Origin: Methylomonas albis
GTDB lineage: Bacteria > Pseudomonadota > Gammaproteobacteria > Methylococcales > Methylomonadaceae
DNA: 64,000 nucleotides
Reading direction: 5' to 3'
NCBI RefSeq assembly: GCF_014850955.1
Contig: NZ_JACXSS010000001.1
Location: 4,030,001-4,094,000 of the forward strand
Made by a program: the position numbers and the translations under genes. This document shows positions 19,693 through 28,119 of this stretch, piece by piece. Below the pieces are notes generated by a model. The model made no database searches. It saw only the letters and a list, made by a program, of their open reading frames with translations, and was not told where the DNA came from. The first letter of the stretch is position 1. The number at the start of each line of letters is the position of its first letter.

Positions 19693-20313
19693 ATGATCGA
19701 CAAACCCTACGGTAAATTTACCCTTGAACAATTCAAACAGTTAACTGACTTAGTCCACGAATCCAAGAATCTAGCCCCGACCCTTGAAAAAGTGTTTCGT
19801 GAGGCTGATCCGTAACGATTTAAAGCAATTTTAGGTGACGATTTTTCCTGGGCACATTTCTATGAAAAGCCTTTTGAAATTCATATTGCCATGGGCGTGT
19901 ACATATTGGATTGGCAAGATAAGATCAAGGAAGCCGCCCAAGCAGAAGATCCACAACAATTTTTTTACGATTTCTTCAACAGCGCTGAAGCCGATAAGGA
20001 TTATGTGTTCACGTTCAAAGGTAAACCCGTGCTGAAAGCCGGTGGTAACGCCTGGAAGAAAGCATTGAATCGCGCCAGCATTAGCGAATTCAGGTGGCAC
20101 GATTTACGCCATACCTTGGCAAGCTGGCATGTGCAAGCAGGGACGCCGTTGAATGTGTTGCAGGAGTTAGGCGGTTGGAGTGACTATTCGATGGTGCTGC
20201 GTTACGCACACCTGGGGCCGGAACATCTGGCCGAATACGCCAACCGAATCACCGATTCAGCACATTTTGCGCACACAAAACCGGTAGGCATAAAAAAACC
20301 AGTCGCTCTTGCA
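19594..20313. repeat. 22-bp direct repeats flanking the chimeric integrase pseudogene
   Basis: Seven A followed by CCAGTCGCTCTTGCA occurs at 19594-19615 and again at 20292-20313 in the same orientation. The second copy forms the last codons of the integrase fragment. This could mark an old recombination event or att-like core of a lost element. Confidence 0.5.
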
Positions 20314-20319
20314 AGCTAA
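19693..20319 (+). pseudogene. Chimeric pseudogene: unknown N-terminal part with nonsense codon, fused to tyrosine integrase C-terminus
   Basis: One reading frame runs from ATG 19693 to the stop at 20319 but has an in-frame TAA at 19813-19815. The first part (MIDKPYGKFTLEQFKQL..., FSWAHFYEKPFEIHIA..., up to about 20000) is not a recombinase and I do not recognise it. From about 20005 the frame codes for the catalytic end of a phage-type integrase: FRWHDLRHTLASWH, ELGGWSDYSMVLRYAHL with the expected His-X-X-Arg, Gly-Gly-Trp and Tyr. The junction implies a deletion that joined two genes. It lies 25 bases from the tRNA-Lys fragment, so it may be a relic of an earlier integration at the same tRNA. 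Confidence 0.75.
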
Positions 20320-20343
20320 CTGGTTGTTTTATCTGGTCATTCA

Positions 20344-20389
20344 TGGTGGGTCGTGTGCGATTCGAACGCACGACCATCGCATTAAAAGT
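20344..20389 (-). repeat. attL: 46-bp displaced 3' fragment of tRNA-Lys
   Basis: Identical over 46 bp to 37905-37950, which is the part of the intact tRNA-Lys(UUU) gene from the anticodon loop to the encoded CCA, and in the same orientation. Identity stops sharply at both ends. This is the expected scar left when an element integrates into a tRNA 3' end and brings its own copy to restore the gene. It defines the left edge of the island. Confidence 0.9.
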
Positions 20390-20706
20390 TCGATTCAAAC
20401 AACTTTCATGCAACTGCATACTACTTAAAACGTCCTTTAATCAAAAGCTTATCAGCAGTTTGACCGAGTGTAAAGTTGTTAAAAGTAGTATGGAGCAAAA
20501 TAAACCGCTGTAGTTTTTACCGTAGTTTTTGATTGGCAAATTAAGCCTATTCACGCTCTTACGATCAACTCCGAAACTGAGCACAAAAGCTCGAACCAGC
20601 TCAAGCGTAGAGCCACAAAAAATAGGCTCGGAATTGTTCCGGCTTTGTATAGGCGAGTTTGACGCTGGCAGTGCCAAATCCGGACACCGAAGATGCTGGC
20701 GAAATT
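20390..20706. other. Trailer region between att fragment and CRISPR array
   Basis: About 317 bp without a credible gene. Short open frames on both strands lack ribosome binding sites and run into the repeats. It is the trailer (leader-distal) side of the array. Confidence 0.5.
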
Positions 20707-22380
20707 TTCATCTCCCCACGGGCGTGGGGAAGACATGCCTTGGCGGTGTTATCGAGATCCGCTGGAGGAAACACCCCCACGGGCGTGGGGAAGACAAATT
20801 CCACTCGTCCTGAATCAGCGCGTAGTAGGAAACACCCCCACGGGCGTGGGGAAGACTTTAGCGAACAAACCTGGGCGCAAATGACAGAAGAAACACCCCC
20901 ACGGGCGTGGGGAAGACGGGGCGCTTTCCACAGCTAGCCCGACATAGTAGGAAACACCCCCACGGGCGTGGGGAAGACACTACATACGTCGACCCGAAAG
21001 TAATTGATGTGGAAACACCCCCACGGGCGTGGGGAAGACCCGACATTGCCGGCGCGTTGGAACAATCGATCAGAAACACCCCCACGGGCGTGGGGAAGAC
21101 TTTTGGTGGCGTTGCTAAGGTTTGTGCCGAATAGAAACACCCCCACGGGCGTGGGGAAGACTTGTGCAATGTCACACCGAAGCCGACCGGGATAGAAACA
21201 CCCCCACGGGCGTGGGGAAGACACACCGCTATAGAAGCCAAAGTGATTTGTTGAAGAAACACCCCCACGGGCGTGGGGAAGACGTAGCAGAAACAATAAA
21301 GCGAAAGACTAAACCGGAAACACCCCCACGGGCGTGGGGAAGACGAAGCCCCGGAACAAACATCGATGAAAACGCTAGAAACACCCCCACGGGCGTGGGG
21401 AAGACCCAGCCTGATTTAAAACGCTTGAGCCGACACCAGAAACACCCCCACGGGCGTGGGGAAGACTGACCCGTCGTAATACAGAGGCTTGTCTACGCCA
21501 GAAACACCCCCACGGGCGTGGGGAAGACTCTTCTGCAACGCGCCGACAACCGGCGATAGATAGAAACACCCCCACGGGCGTGGGGAAGACTACCAAAACA
21601 GCGCGTTAGGCGGGATTGGCGTAGAAACACCCCCACGGGCGTGGGGAAGACTAACAGTCTATGTTGACCATCAATAACCCAATAGAAACACCCCCACGGG
21701 CGTGGGGAAGACGCAATCGAAGCAGTCAACGCCGCGTTGATGTCGGAAACACCCCCACGGGCGTGGGGAAGACGAATAGCTAAACTGCTTTCACGAAAGA
21801 CTTATGGAAACACCCCCACGGGCGTGGGGAAGACCGGATCAATCAGGACGATTTCGCCATCTTGAAGGAAACACCCCCACGGGCGTGGGGAAGACTAGTT
21901 TTCGTGCTGGTCGAACGTGGAAAGATGGGAAACACCCCCACGGGCGTGGGGAAGACTACGCCACATGCCTTACTTGCCAGATGGATATAGAAACACCCCC
22001 ACGGGCGTGGGGAAGACCCACCAGCAGCAGCAGCATCGTTAGCATAGGAAACACCCCCACGGGCGTGGGGAAGACCTGCGTTTGATAGCCAAAAGCAACG
22101 GCAAAACAGAAACACCCCCACGGGCGTGGGGAAGACCCAAACGGCCAGGTGTACACCTTAACCGAAGCAGAAACACCCCCACGGGCGTGGGGAAGACGGG
22201 GTGGCTGCAACTAAGCCGGGTCCGTATTGGGAAACACCCCCACGGGCGTGGGGAAGACGCCAATCTGTAAGCACCGCAAGCCCTCGTCCCAGAAACACCC
22301 CCACGGGCGTGGGGAAGACCTAAGCAAGCGGTGCAAATAAAAAACGCACCTAGAAACACCCCCACGGGCGTGGGGAAGAC
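20707..22380 (-). CRISPR. Type I-E CRISPR array, 28 repeats and 27 spacers
   Basis: Repeats of 28 bp recur every 61 bp. On the minus strand, the direction of the cas operon, the repeat starts GTCTTCCCCACG, ends GTGGGGGTGTTTC and forms the usual stem CCCCACG/CGTGGGG of type I-E. Spacers are 33 bp, except two of 34 bp (before repeats ending 21528 and 21590) and one of 30 bp (22018-22047). The leftmost repeat (20707-20734) has lost the GTTTC end, as expected for the leader-distal terminal repeat; all others are identical by eye. Orientation: leader on the right, next to cas2, so the newest spacer is at 22320-22352. The clean repeats suggest an array that is, or recently was, active. Confidence 0.98.
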
Positions 22381-22428
22381 ACCAACAATTCGTGGTGTTG
22401 GCATATTTTAGCCACTATATCTCGGGTT
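22381..22428 (-). promoter_or_regulatory. CRISPR leader (short, abuts cas2)
   Basis: Only 48 bp separate the cas2 stop from the first repeat, so the leader probably reaches into the cas2 3' end. On the minus strand it contains TATAGTGGCTAAAATATG, an AT-rich stretch that could act as promoter -10 or as the integration-host-factor-type leader element. No complete IHF site can be claimed. Confidence 0.6.
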
Positions 22429-22731
22429 TTAGATTTTTACATCGTTGTCAGTTGGACCTTTTTCCAATACCAACTGCAAGCCGGAGATTTCGACAATGTC
22501 GCGTTTGGGGTCCCCGATGCCACGAATTTCGTAACCCGGCGCTTCGTTAATGCGCCTGAATACCAATAGTCCGCTTTCCGGCTGGCAATGCTGGTACAAG
22601 TAATCCACGACGGCTTTACCGACGGCATCGTTTACGCCGGACACAAACACGTTGGGCCTGGGTTCTACAAACCATAGCTTCATTCGGCCGCGCACCGCGG
22701 GCGGCAGATCGTTAGCTATTACGACGAGCAT
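22429..22731 (-). CDS. cas2: Cas2e, CRISPR adaptation protein
   Basis: A 100-aa protein of the type I-E Cas2 family (MLVVIANDLPPAVRGRMKLWF..., then VFVSGVNDAVGKAVVDYL). With Cas1 it forms the integrase complex that inserts new spacers at the leader end of the array. The start at 22731 is chosen because the family begins just there; upstream codons in the frame read through cas1 sequence. It overlaps the cas1 end by 20 bases, and its stop lies 48 bases from the first repeat. Confidence 0.95.
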   Translation of the reverse strand: MLVVIANDLPPAVRGRMKLWFVEPRPNVFVSGVNDAVGKAVVDYLYQHCQPESGLLVFRRINEAPGYEIRGIGDPKRDIVEISGLQLVLEKGPTDNDVKI

Positions 22732-23593
22732 TTTTGCCCCCCAACATCTCTTCGATGTCGCCGCCGATACGCCCCAGTAAATCCATTGCGATGACCCGCT
22801 TACGAAACGATTCGGCCACCTTGTGCTTGTTGTAGCGCCCAGCCATCTCAAGAGTCAGCGCGAATGCCAAATCGATACAAAGCTCCTCTTTATACAAGTC
22901 GGCCAAGTCGTAAACGAACGGCAACGGGCTGCCAGAATGGATAAAGCCAATATGCGGCGAATAGCCCATGCTGTGCACGGCCGATGTCAAAATACCGTAA
23001 AGCGCGGCGTTGGCAGCGGTCAACACCTGATTGGTTATGTCACCCAGCTCAAACTTGCCCGGCTGATAAGAACGGCCTTTCCAGCCGACTTGATATTGCT
23101 GGGCCTTTTCTTCGTAAAGGCCGCGCACCCGATAACCTTCCATGCCCATCATTTCCTTTAAAGTTTTGCCTGCCAGATCCGCCTTGGGAAAGCGGCGGGC
23201 ATACATGCGCCGCACCACTTCCAGCGATTTGGCTTCATCGGTGGCCAACAGCATCTGCTTCTTGAAATTGCGGGTATCGGCGGTCGGCGTATGTCCGGCG
23301 GCGTAAAACAACAAGCTGTCTTCGCCGACCCAGCACACCGAGCAATTGGCGGCGGCGGTGACTTTAATTGCCTCGTGAGTAATGCTGGTGCCGGGTCCCA
23401 GCAACAGACAATTCAAGGTGGCAATCGGAAGCCGGACCACGTTGGCCTCGCTATCTATCCACTTAACGCTACTGTCGTCGATTTCCAGCCGTCCTCGTTC
23501 CAGGTAAATAAAGGGATACTTGCTTTTGACTTGCGGTAGCGTGTCGCGCGTTACTTTGATCAACAAGCGGTTGCTACCGGCTTCGGCGTTCAT
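22712..23593 (-). CDS. cas1: Cas1e, CRISPR spacer integrase
   Basis: A 293-aa integrase of the type I-E Cas1 family. Metal ligands are visible: the Glu region around EMMGMEGYRVRGLYEE, His in IGFIHSGSPLPFVYDLADLYK and the Asp residues in the same segment. The N-terminal beta domain has FIYLERGRLEIDDSSVKWID. The ATG at 23593 is preceded by GGAGGCGAT, a strong ribosome binding site, and is preferred over upstream codons in the frame. It follows cas5 by 52 bases and overlaps cas2. Confidence 0.97.
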   Translation of the reverse strand: MNAEAGSNRLLIKVTRDTLPQVKSKYPFIYLERGRLEIDDSSVKWIDSEANVVRLPIATLNCLLLGPGTSITHEAIKVTAAANCSVCWVGEDSLLFYAAGHTPTADTRNFKKQMLLATDEAKSLEVVRRMYARRFPKADLAGKTLKEMMGMEGYRVRGLYEEKAQQYQVGWKGRSYQPGKFELGDITNQVLTAANAALYGILTSAVHSMGYSPHIGFIHSGSPLPFVYDLADLYKEELCIDLAFALTLEMAGRYNKHKVAESFRKRVIAMDLLGRIGGDIEEMLGGKNARRNS

Positions 23594-23645
23594 ATCGCCT
23601 CCCACGTCCAAAAGAATCCAAATTGTTAAAGAACCGACCGCGTCG

Positions 23646-24362
23646 TCAGGCGGCAACCACGGTGACGCGCCGGTCGCGATAACGCTTGCGCTCGCCAAAC
23701 TGGATGGGCACATCCATCAGGGTCAGCACTTCGCCCTCGTGTTCGCCATCCAACACCCGATAGTCTTCCAAACGCTGTTTTTCGGATGCCAGACTTTGCG
23801 CTTGAGCCATCGCCTCCTCGGCGCGGGTAAAGCAACCGCGAAAGATAAAGTCGGTCGGCGCGCAGTGCTTGCGGCCCAGGTACACATCCCAAGTCGGACT
23901 TTGCAAGGCCTCGGCAATCGCCGCCACCCTTTCGGCGGGAACTTGCAGCAACACCGCAAAGCAGGCGTCTTGCAAATAATAGCGATAGGTCATTTTTGTG
24001 CCTCCGCCAACAGCCTTGCCGCCGTCGCTCTTCTTCGGAATCAACAGACTTGCCCAGGGATCGCCATCGTCGTAACCGCTACCCACCATCTGAAAATCCC
24101 GCAATAACGGCTCTCTGTCCTGCTTGATCGTTTCGCCATTTTGTTGGCGACAACGCGCGTAAGCAATCACGGTCTGCGGCAAACCGGCGAATTCGTTCAA
24201 CAATTCCCGCTGTTCGCCACCGGCACCCAAGGCGCTGCAAACCATGCCCAACACACCGGACTTGGTCGGAAATGCCAAGGTATCGCGACGACCGAATTTG
24301 GAATCATGGCCCCATGCCTGTAACGGACCTTCCAACCATAGCAGTAACCAGGGATCACTCAT
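23646..24362 (-). CDS. cas5e: Cas5e (CasD), Cascade subunit
   Basis: A 238-aa RAMP-family Cascade subunit that caps the 5' handle of crRNA. Family signs: LLLWLEGPLQAWGHDSKFGRRDTLAFPTKSGVLGMVCSALG shortened as LEGPLQAWG and PTKSGVLGM near the N-terminus, and a C-terminal RYRDRRVTVV. The start overlaps the cas7 stop by eight bases, so it is translationally coupled. Length is normal for the family. Confidence 0.95.
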   Translation of the reverse strand: MSDPWLLLWLEGPLQAWGHDSKFGRRDTLAFPTKSGVLGMVCSALGAGGEQRELLNEFAGLPQTVIAYARCRQQNGETIKQDREPLLRDFQMVGSGYDDGDPWASLLIPKKSDGGKAVGGGTKMTYRYYLQDACFAVLLQVPAERVAAIAEALQSPTWDVYLGRKHCAPTDFIFRGCFTRAEEAMAQAQSLASEKQRLEDYRVLDGEHEGEVLTLMDVPIQFGERKRYRDRRVTVVAA

Positions 24363-25404
24363 CTCGGCAGCCTTCCGCGTGTCGTTTCAGCGCGGCAATC
24401 AAATCGTCGACGCTGAAATTTTCGTCCTCGCCCCAGGTGTATTCGGCGATTTTGCCGAACAGCGAGCCGGACAGTTTTTCCTTGCTGGTCAAATAGGCAA
24501 CCAAAGCGTCTTTGCTGGGTTGCAGAAAGCCGCCGTCCTTAGGCTTAACCGCCGTCTCGAACGGCACTTGCAAACGTTGACCCTTGCGCACCAGTACTTT
24601 GGCGAACTCCCACGGTGACGCCGCCGATTGAGTAGTTTGCCGTGCCGCCGGCAACGCCACGAATAAGGCCTTGGTGAAAGCCTCGACCGCTTCCGGCAAG
24701 TTTTGTCCGACCAGCGTTTGACAAAGCTGGCCCAAGTCCAGGCTGATATAGCGGTAATAGGTCGCCGAATTGAACTCCAGGCTGCCCATGTGCGCCGCGC
24801 CGGGGTCGTCCTGCAAATCGTCGAGCGCCGTGAAAAATTCGACCTCGTTGCTGACCTTATGGGTGGAAATCGCGTGGGAAAATGCCGCCGCGGCTTCCAC
24901 ATTCAATTCGGCGGCCTGAGCCACCATGCGGCCAAATAGAGCGATGTCCAGGCCGTCAACCGCCGGATTTAGTGCTTTCTTTGCCAGTTTGTGAATCTCC
25001 TTATCTTTGATATTGCCGCTATCGAACCCATGTTGCTTGGCAAACTCAGCGAAGGCTTGCGCCTCGGTAGAACTAAAAAACAATAAAGTATCTTTAGTTA
25101 AGGCTGAACCGATTGCCATAGCGCAAGCTTGTGCCTGTTCCTCAGCTGCACCGAGACGGATACAGGCTTCTGCCACGTAATCGGCAACTAGTTTGCTACG
25201 AATCGCCAATTTAACACCGAAATCCCGCAGTGCTAGCCTCACCGCCCGTTTCCAAGCTTGTGAACTGACCCTGGCGCGGGTCACACCGCCCACCACGGCG
25301 GATTTTGGCGCACCGACATCGTCGCGGTTAAGGCAACTAACCGGAAACGATTGCAGGATGTGGTATTCGATGTGGACGCCTTTCAATGGGTTTGCTTGGT
25401 TCAT
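24355..25404 (-). CDS. cas7e: Cas7e (CasC/Cse4), Cascade backbone
   Basis: A 349-aa backbone protein that polymerises along the crRNA spacer in Cascade. Typical N-terminus: VHIEYHILQSFPVSCLNRDD, then GAPKSAVVGGVTRARVSSQAWKRAVR (in part), the classic Cse4 signature. The ATG at 25404 fits the family start; the frame is open further upstream but without homology. It comes after cas6e, 40 bases downstream, rather than after cse2, which departs from the E. coli order. Confidence 0.96.
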   Translation of the reverse strand: MNQANPLKGVHIEYHILQSFPVSCLNRDDVGAPKSAVVGGVTRARVSSQAWKRAVRLALRDFGVKLAIRSKLVADYVAEACIRLGAAEEQAQACAMAIGSALTKDTLLFFSSTEAQAFAEFAKQHGFDSGNIKDKEIHKLAKKALNPAVDGLDIALFGRMVAQAAELNVEAAAAFSHAISTHKVSNEVEFFTALDDLQDDPGAAHMGSLEFNSATYYRYISLDLGQLCQTLVGQNLPEAVEAFTKALFVALPAARQTTQSAASPWEFAKVLVRKGQRLQVPFETAVKPKDGGFLQPSKDALVAYLTSKEKLSGSLFGKIAEYTWGEDENFSVDDLIAALKRHAEGCRDE

Positions 25405-25444
25405 GTCGATTCCTTCAATGATTGAAACAGTGTGATTGGATGGG

Positions 25445-26080
25445 TTAAAGCGGCACGATTTGCAGCAGGCCGAAACCGAAAGCTCGTCCGCGGCCGATGC
25501 CCTGCCGAAAACTGGCGACAAAGCGTTCGCGGTCGATGACTTCCAGTTCGCCTTTCAGACTGGCGCTGCCGTGGGTGACGGTTTGCTCGCCCTTTTTAAA
25601 ACGTTGCACGGCGAGTTTTTCCACCTGGAGATTGTCCGGCTTGACGGCAAATCCCCAGGACGCGGCGGCGCGTTCGAGAAACCAGTCGGAAATCGCTTCC
25701 CGCCCAAGCACGGCCAAGATTTTGCCGGTTTGGGCGTCTCGCCGACACGGATTGACGACGACTTGAAAGGCGTAACTTGCGTGTTGCAAGAATGCCGGTT
25801 GAATGATTTTGTATTCCACGGTGCCATGGTCGGGCGTCAGATTTGGCAACCGGTCAGCCAAAATCAAAATCGCCCGATGATGAAAATCGCCGCCCTGATC
25901 GGCGTACAAAATACCGCTGGGCAAGCTGGCCTGCTTTTGTACGGCACTGCGGGTATCGGCAAACAAGCCGTATACGGCACGATGCACTGAATACGCATCG
26001 GTCAAACGCAAGGCCTTGGCATCGCCTCGCGACAGGCGCAGCACGGCAGCGTACATATCGGCGGAATCATCGCTGCTCAT
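25445..26080 (-). CDS. cas6e: Cas6e (CasE), crRNA-processing endoribonuclease
   Basis: A 211-aa (or 203-aa from the second Met at 26056) metal-independent RNase that cuts pre-crRNA in each repeat and stays bound to the 3' hairpin. The N-terminal DAYSVHRAVYGLF holds the likely catalytic His (H33), in the place of His20 in E. coli CasE, and the C-terminal G-rich loop GIGRGRAFGFGLLQIVPL is diagnostic. It overlaps the cse2 end by 14 bases. The position between cse2 and cas7 is unusual, since cas6e normally comes after cas5. Confidence 0.95.
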   Translation of the reverse strand: MSSDDSADMYAAVLRLSRGDAKALRLTDAYSVHRAVYGLFADTRSAVQKQASLPSGILYADQGGDFHHRAILILADRLPNLTPDHGTVEYKIIQPAFLQHASYAFQVVVNPCRRDAQTGKILAVLGREAISDWFLERAAASWGFAVKPDNLQVEKLAVQRFKKGEQTVTHGSASLKGELEVIDRERFVASFRQGIGRGRAFGFGLLQIVPL

Positions 26081-26594
26081 CCGTCGCCCCCTGCTCGCCG
26101 CGCCGGAAGAAATCTTGCGCCCACCGAGCTTTCACTCGTTGCGGGTCGAAGTTGAAGTACAGCAAATCGTCGAGCAAGCCGGCATAGTTCAATGGGATAC
26201 CGGCTTTAGCTTCAATCAAGCCGAACAGAGGCCGAAGAATGCGGCAGGCTTCTTCCACTTGCTCGCAGGCCAATAGCCGGCGCAGTTTGGCCTTGGCTTG
26301 GTCGCTTTGATTGTCGTCGTCGTAACAAGCGGCAATCGCTCTGCCGATGCCGAGAGAGCCGTTATGCTCGGCTTTGGCCCTGGCAATAGCTGCCGCAACA
26401 GTGGCGTATGGCAAGCGCCGCCAGGCCTGGTCCAAATCGACGAATGCCGCCAAGTGTTCCCAGCTCTGGTATTCGGTATTGGGGTTGTCGGCGCGGCGCA
26501 AGGCGGCTGCGAGGCCATTATCTTGCTGGCAGCGTTCGATGGTGTAGTTGACGAAAGCGGCGCTCTTGCCGACTTTCTCGCTGGGTTGACTCAT
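26067..26594 (-). CDS. cse2: Cse2 (CasB, Cas11e), Cascade small subunit
   Basis: A 175-aa helical small subunit that sits as a dimer in the belly of Cascade. It shows the family segments SAAFVNYTIERCQQDNG, WRRLPYATVAAAIARAKAEH and a C-terminal DDLLYFNFDPQRVKARWAQDF (in part). The ATG at 26594 overlaps the cse1 stop as ATGA. Length is close to the usual 160-180 aa. Confidence 0.93.
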   Translation of the reverse strand: MSQPSEKVGKSAAFVNYTIERCQQDNGLAAALRRADNPNTEYQSWEHLAAFVDLDQAWRRLPYATVAAAIARAKAEHNGSLGIGRAIAACYDDDNQSDQAKAKLRRLLACEQVEEACRILRPLFGLIEAKAGIPLNYAGLLDDLLYFNFDPQRVKARWAQDFFRRGEQGATDEQR

Positions 26595-28102
26595 GTTGTG
26601 GCCTCCTGGGGTTGAGTCGCGTCGTGTAGATAACGCCCGAGATTGGGCTGATTTTTCGCCCAGGCTTCCAGTTGCCTGGCCGTGTCGTTGGGACAATGGT
26701 GCTGATAGCTTTGCCGAACGAAATCGGCAAAACGTCGGCGCAGGATTTTGATTTGGGCCGGATCATCGCAGCCGTCAACCAGTTTTTGGAATTGCCGCTC
26801 GCAGAGTTGCCAGTACAGGTTGCTGGCTTGCCCTGCCTGCTGCTTGCCTTCCATACCCAGCGTTTTGTAATAGTTCAGCGTGGCGCTATAGACAATTTTG
26901 GCGAGTTGGTCGAGCTCGGCCATTTCCCTCTGCAAAATTTCAAACCATTTCTCGCCCAAAATTTCCATCGGTAATGTGAGCACTGATTCTACGAAATCGT
27001 CGGCGCCGGAAACAAATTGCTCGCCGGCATTGCTGCTGACCCGCAAACCGCCCGACCAGATACCCAGTGCTTCAGCATGGCGGCGAGCGCGTTGTAAACC
27101 TCCGCGCAACAATTGGCAGTCATAACCGACGGTACGGTTAACGCCGAGAAAGCTGAGCATGGCGGTCAGGAAACGCCACGGCCGTTTTTCCGGATCGACC
27201 CATACCGCCTTGGCGTCCTTACCGGAATAATCCACCGAGACGGATGGATCGACCATGCCTTCCTTGTAACCGGGGTGGGCGATGCCCTCCGAATAATGCA
27301 AACCCGATTCGGCCAACAAACAAAAGCGCGACATAGGCAGCAAGCGACCCATCAGGCTGTTTTGCAGTTGAGCCGCTATTGCACAAGCCTCGCCCGTCGG
27401 CATTTGCTCCCAAGGTGCTTGGCCCAAACCAGTAGTGAACACCCGCAAACCGGCGATTTGTTCAGTCGTCAGCAGATTCAGCCACAGCGTTTCCGTAAGC
27501 GATGCACCTACTAAAAAGCTGTGTAAAAAACCGGAGAATCCTAGCGCTGGTCCAGGCTTGCCGGTGGCAGGTTTACCCTTGTCGTTGGCTTTTCCAGAAT
27601 AACCTGCCGACAACACGACGCTGTTATCGGTTTTTTTTCCACCTAGGCCAAAACCCATCAGAACTATCAGCAACAAGGCGTTATCAGCGGCCGACAGTGT
27701 CTTTTCGATATGTATCTGCGTTAGCACTGTCGTGTTGCCCGTCGCCACCTCAGGTAAAACCGCCCCGGCTGATTGGATTGCTGCCTTGCAAACTCCCGGC
27801 ATCTGCAAAAACGGCCTTTCGCCATACAGATCAAACCGATCGTGCCATTTTTCCAAATACACCAGGCATTTCTCGGCCATACCGGCCGGGCCGAGTTCCG
27901 CCCAAGCTTCGTCGTCCGCCGGTGTCGTTGCCGCCTGTACGATGGCCAACAACAGTTTGGTCACCGCAATTTTTTGTATCGGGTTGCCGCCTAGCGCTCG
28001 ATATTCCGGTTGGCTGAATATTTGCCGTAAGCTGACCAGTCCAACGTCCACTACCGGCAGCCAAGGCTCGTCGATCAAGTTAAACCGATTTTCTGTCCTC
28101 AT
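26591..28102 (-). CDS. cse1: Cse1 (CasA, Cas8e), Cascade large subunit
   Basis: A 503-aa large subunit that recognises the PAM and recruits Cas3. It begins FNLIDEPWLPVVDVGL, a hallmark of CasA, and has QMPGVCKAAIQS and the GFSGFLHSFLVG region followed by helices. It starts 17 bases after the cas3 stop and ends overlapping cse2, so cas3 and the Cascade genes form one transcription unit. Confidence 0.96.
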   Translation of the reverse strand: MRTENRFNLIDEPWLPVVDVGLVSLRQIFSQPEYRALGGNPIQKIAVTKLLLAIVQAATTPADDEAWAELGPAGMAEKCLVYLEKWHDRFDLYGERPFLQMPGVCKAAIQSAGAVLPEVATGNTTVLTQIHIEKTLSAADNALLLIVLMGFGLGGKKTDNSVVLSAGYSGKANDKGKPATGKPGPALGFSGFLHSFLVGASLTETLWLNLLTTEQIAGLRVFTTGLGQAPWEQMPTGEACAIAAQLQNSLMGRLLPMSRFCLLAESGLHYSEGIAHPGYKEGMVDPSVSVDYSGKDAKAVWVDPEKRPWRFLTAMLSFLGVNRTVGYDCQLLRGGLQRARRHAEALGIWSGGLRVSSNAGEQFVSGADDFVESVLTLPMEILGEKWFEILQREMAELDQLAKIVYSATLNYYKTLGMEGKQQAGQASNLYWQLCERQFQKLVDGCDDPAQIKILRRRFADFVRQSYQHHCPNDTARQLEAWAKNQPNLGRYLHDATQPQEATT

Positions 28103-28119
28103 GTCTTCTCCAGACGGGA

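Noticed and set aside
20390-20706. Leader of the CRISPR array on the left side
   Set aside because: The left terminal repeat is degenerate and cas2 is at the right, so the leader must be on the right.
22018-22047. CAG-rich spacer as self-targeting the 51120 region
   Set aside because: The likeness is only partial and low-complexity; it is not a protospacer match.
20659-22404. Several open frames with repeats such as SPRPWGCF and TPTGVGKT across the CRISPR array
   Set aside because: They are translations of the CRISPR repeats in several frames, with no ribosome binding site and no homology.
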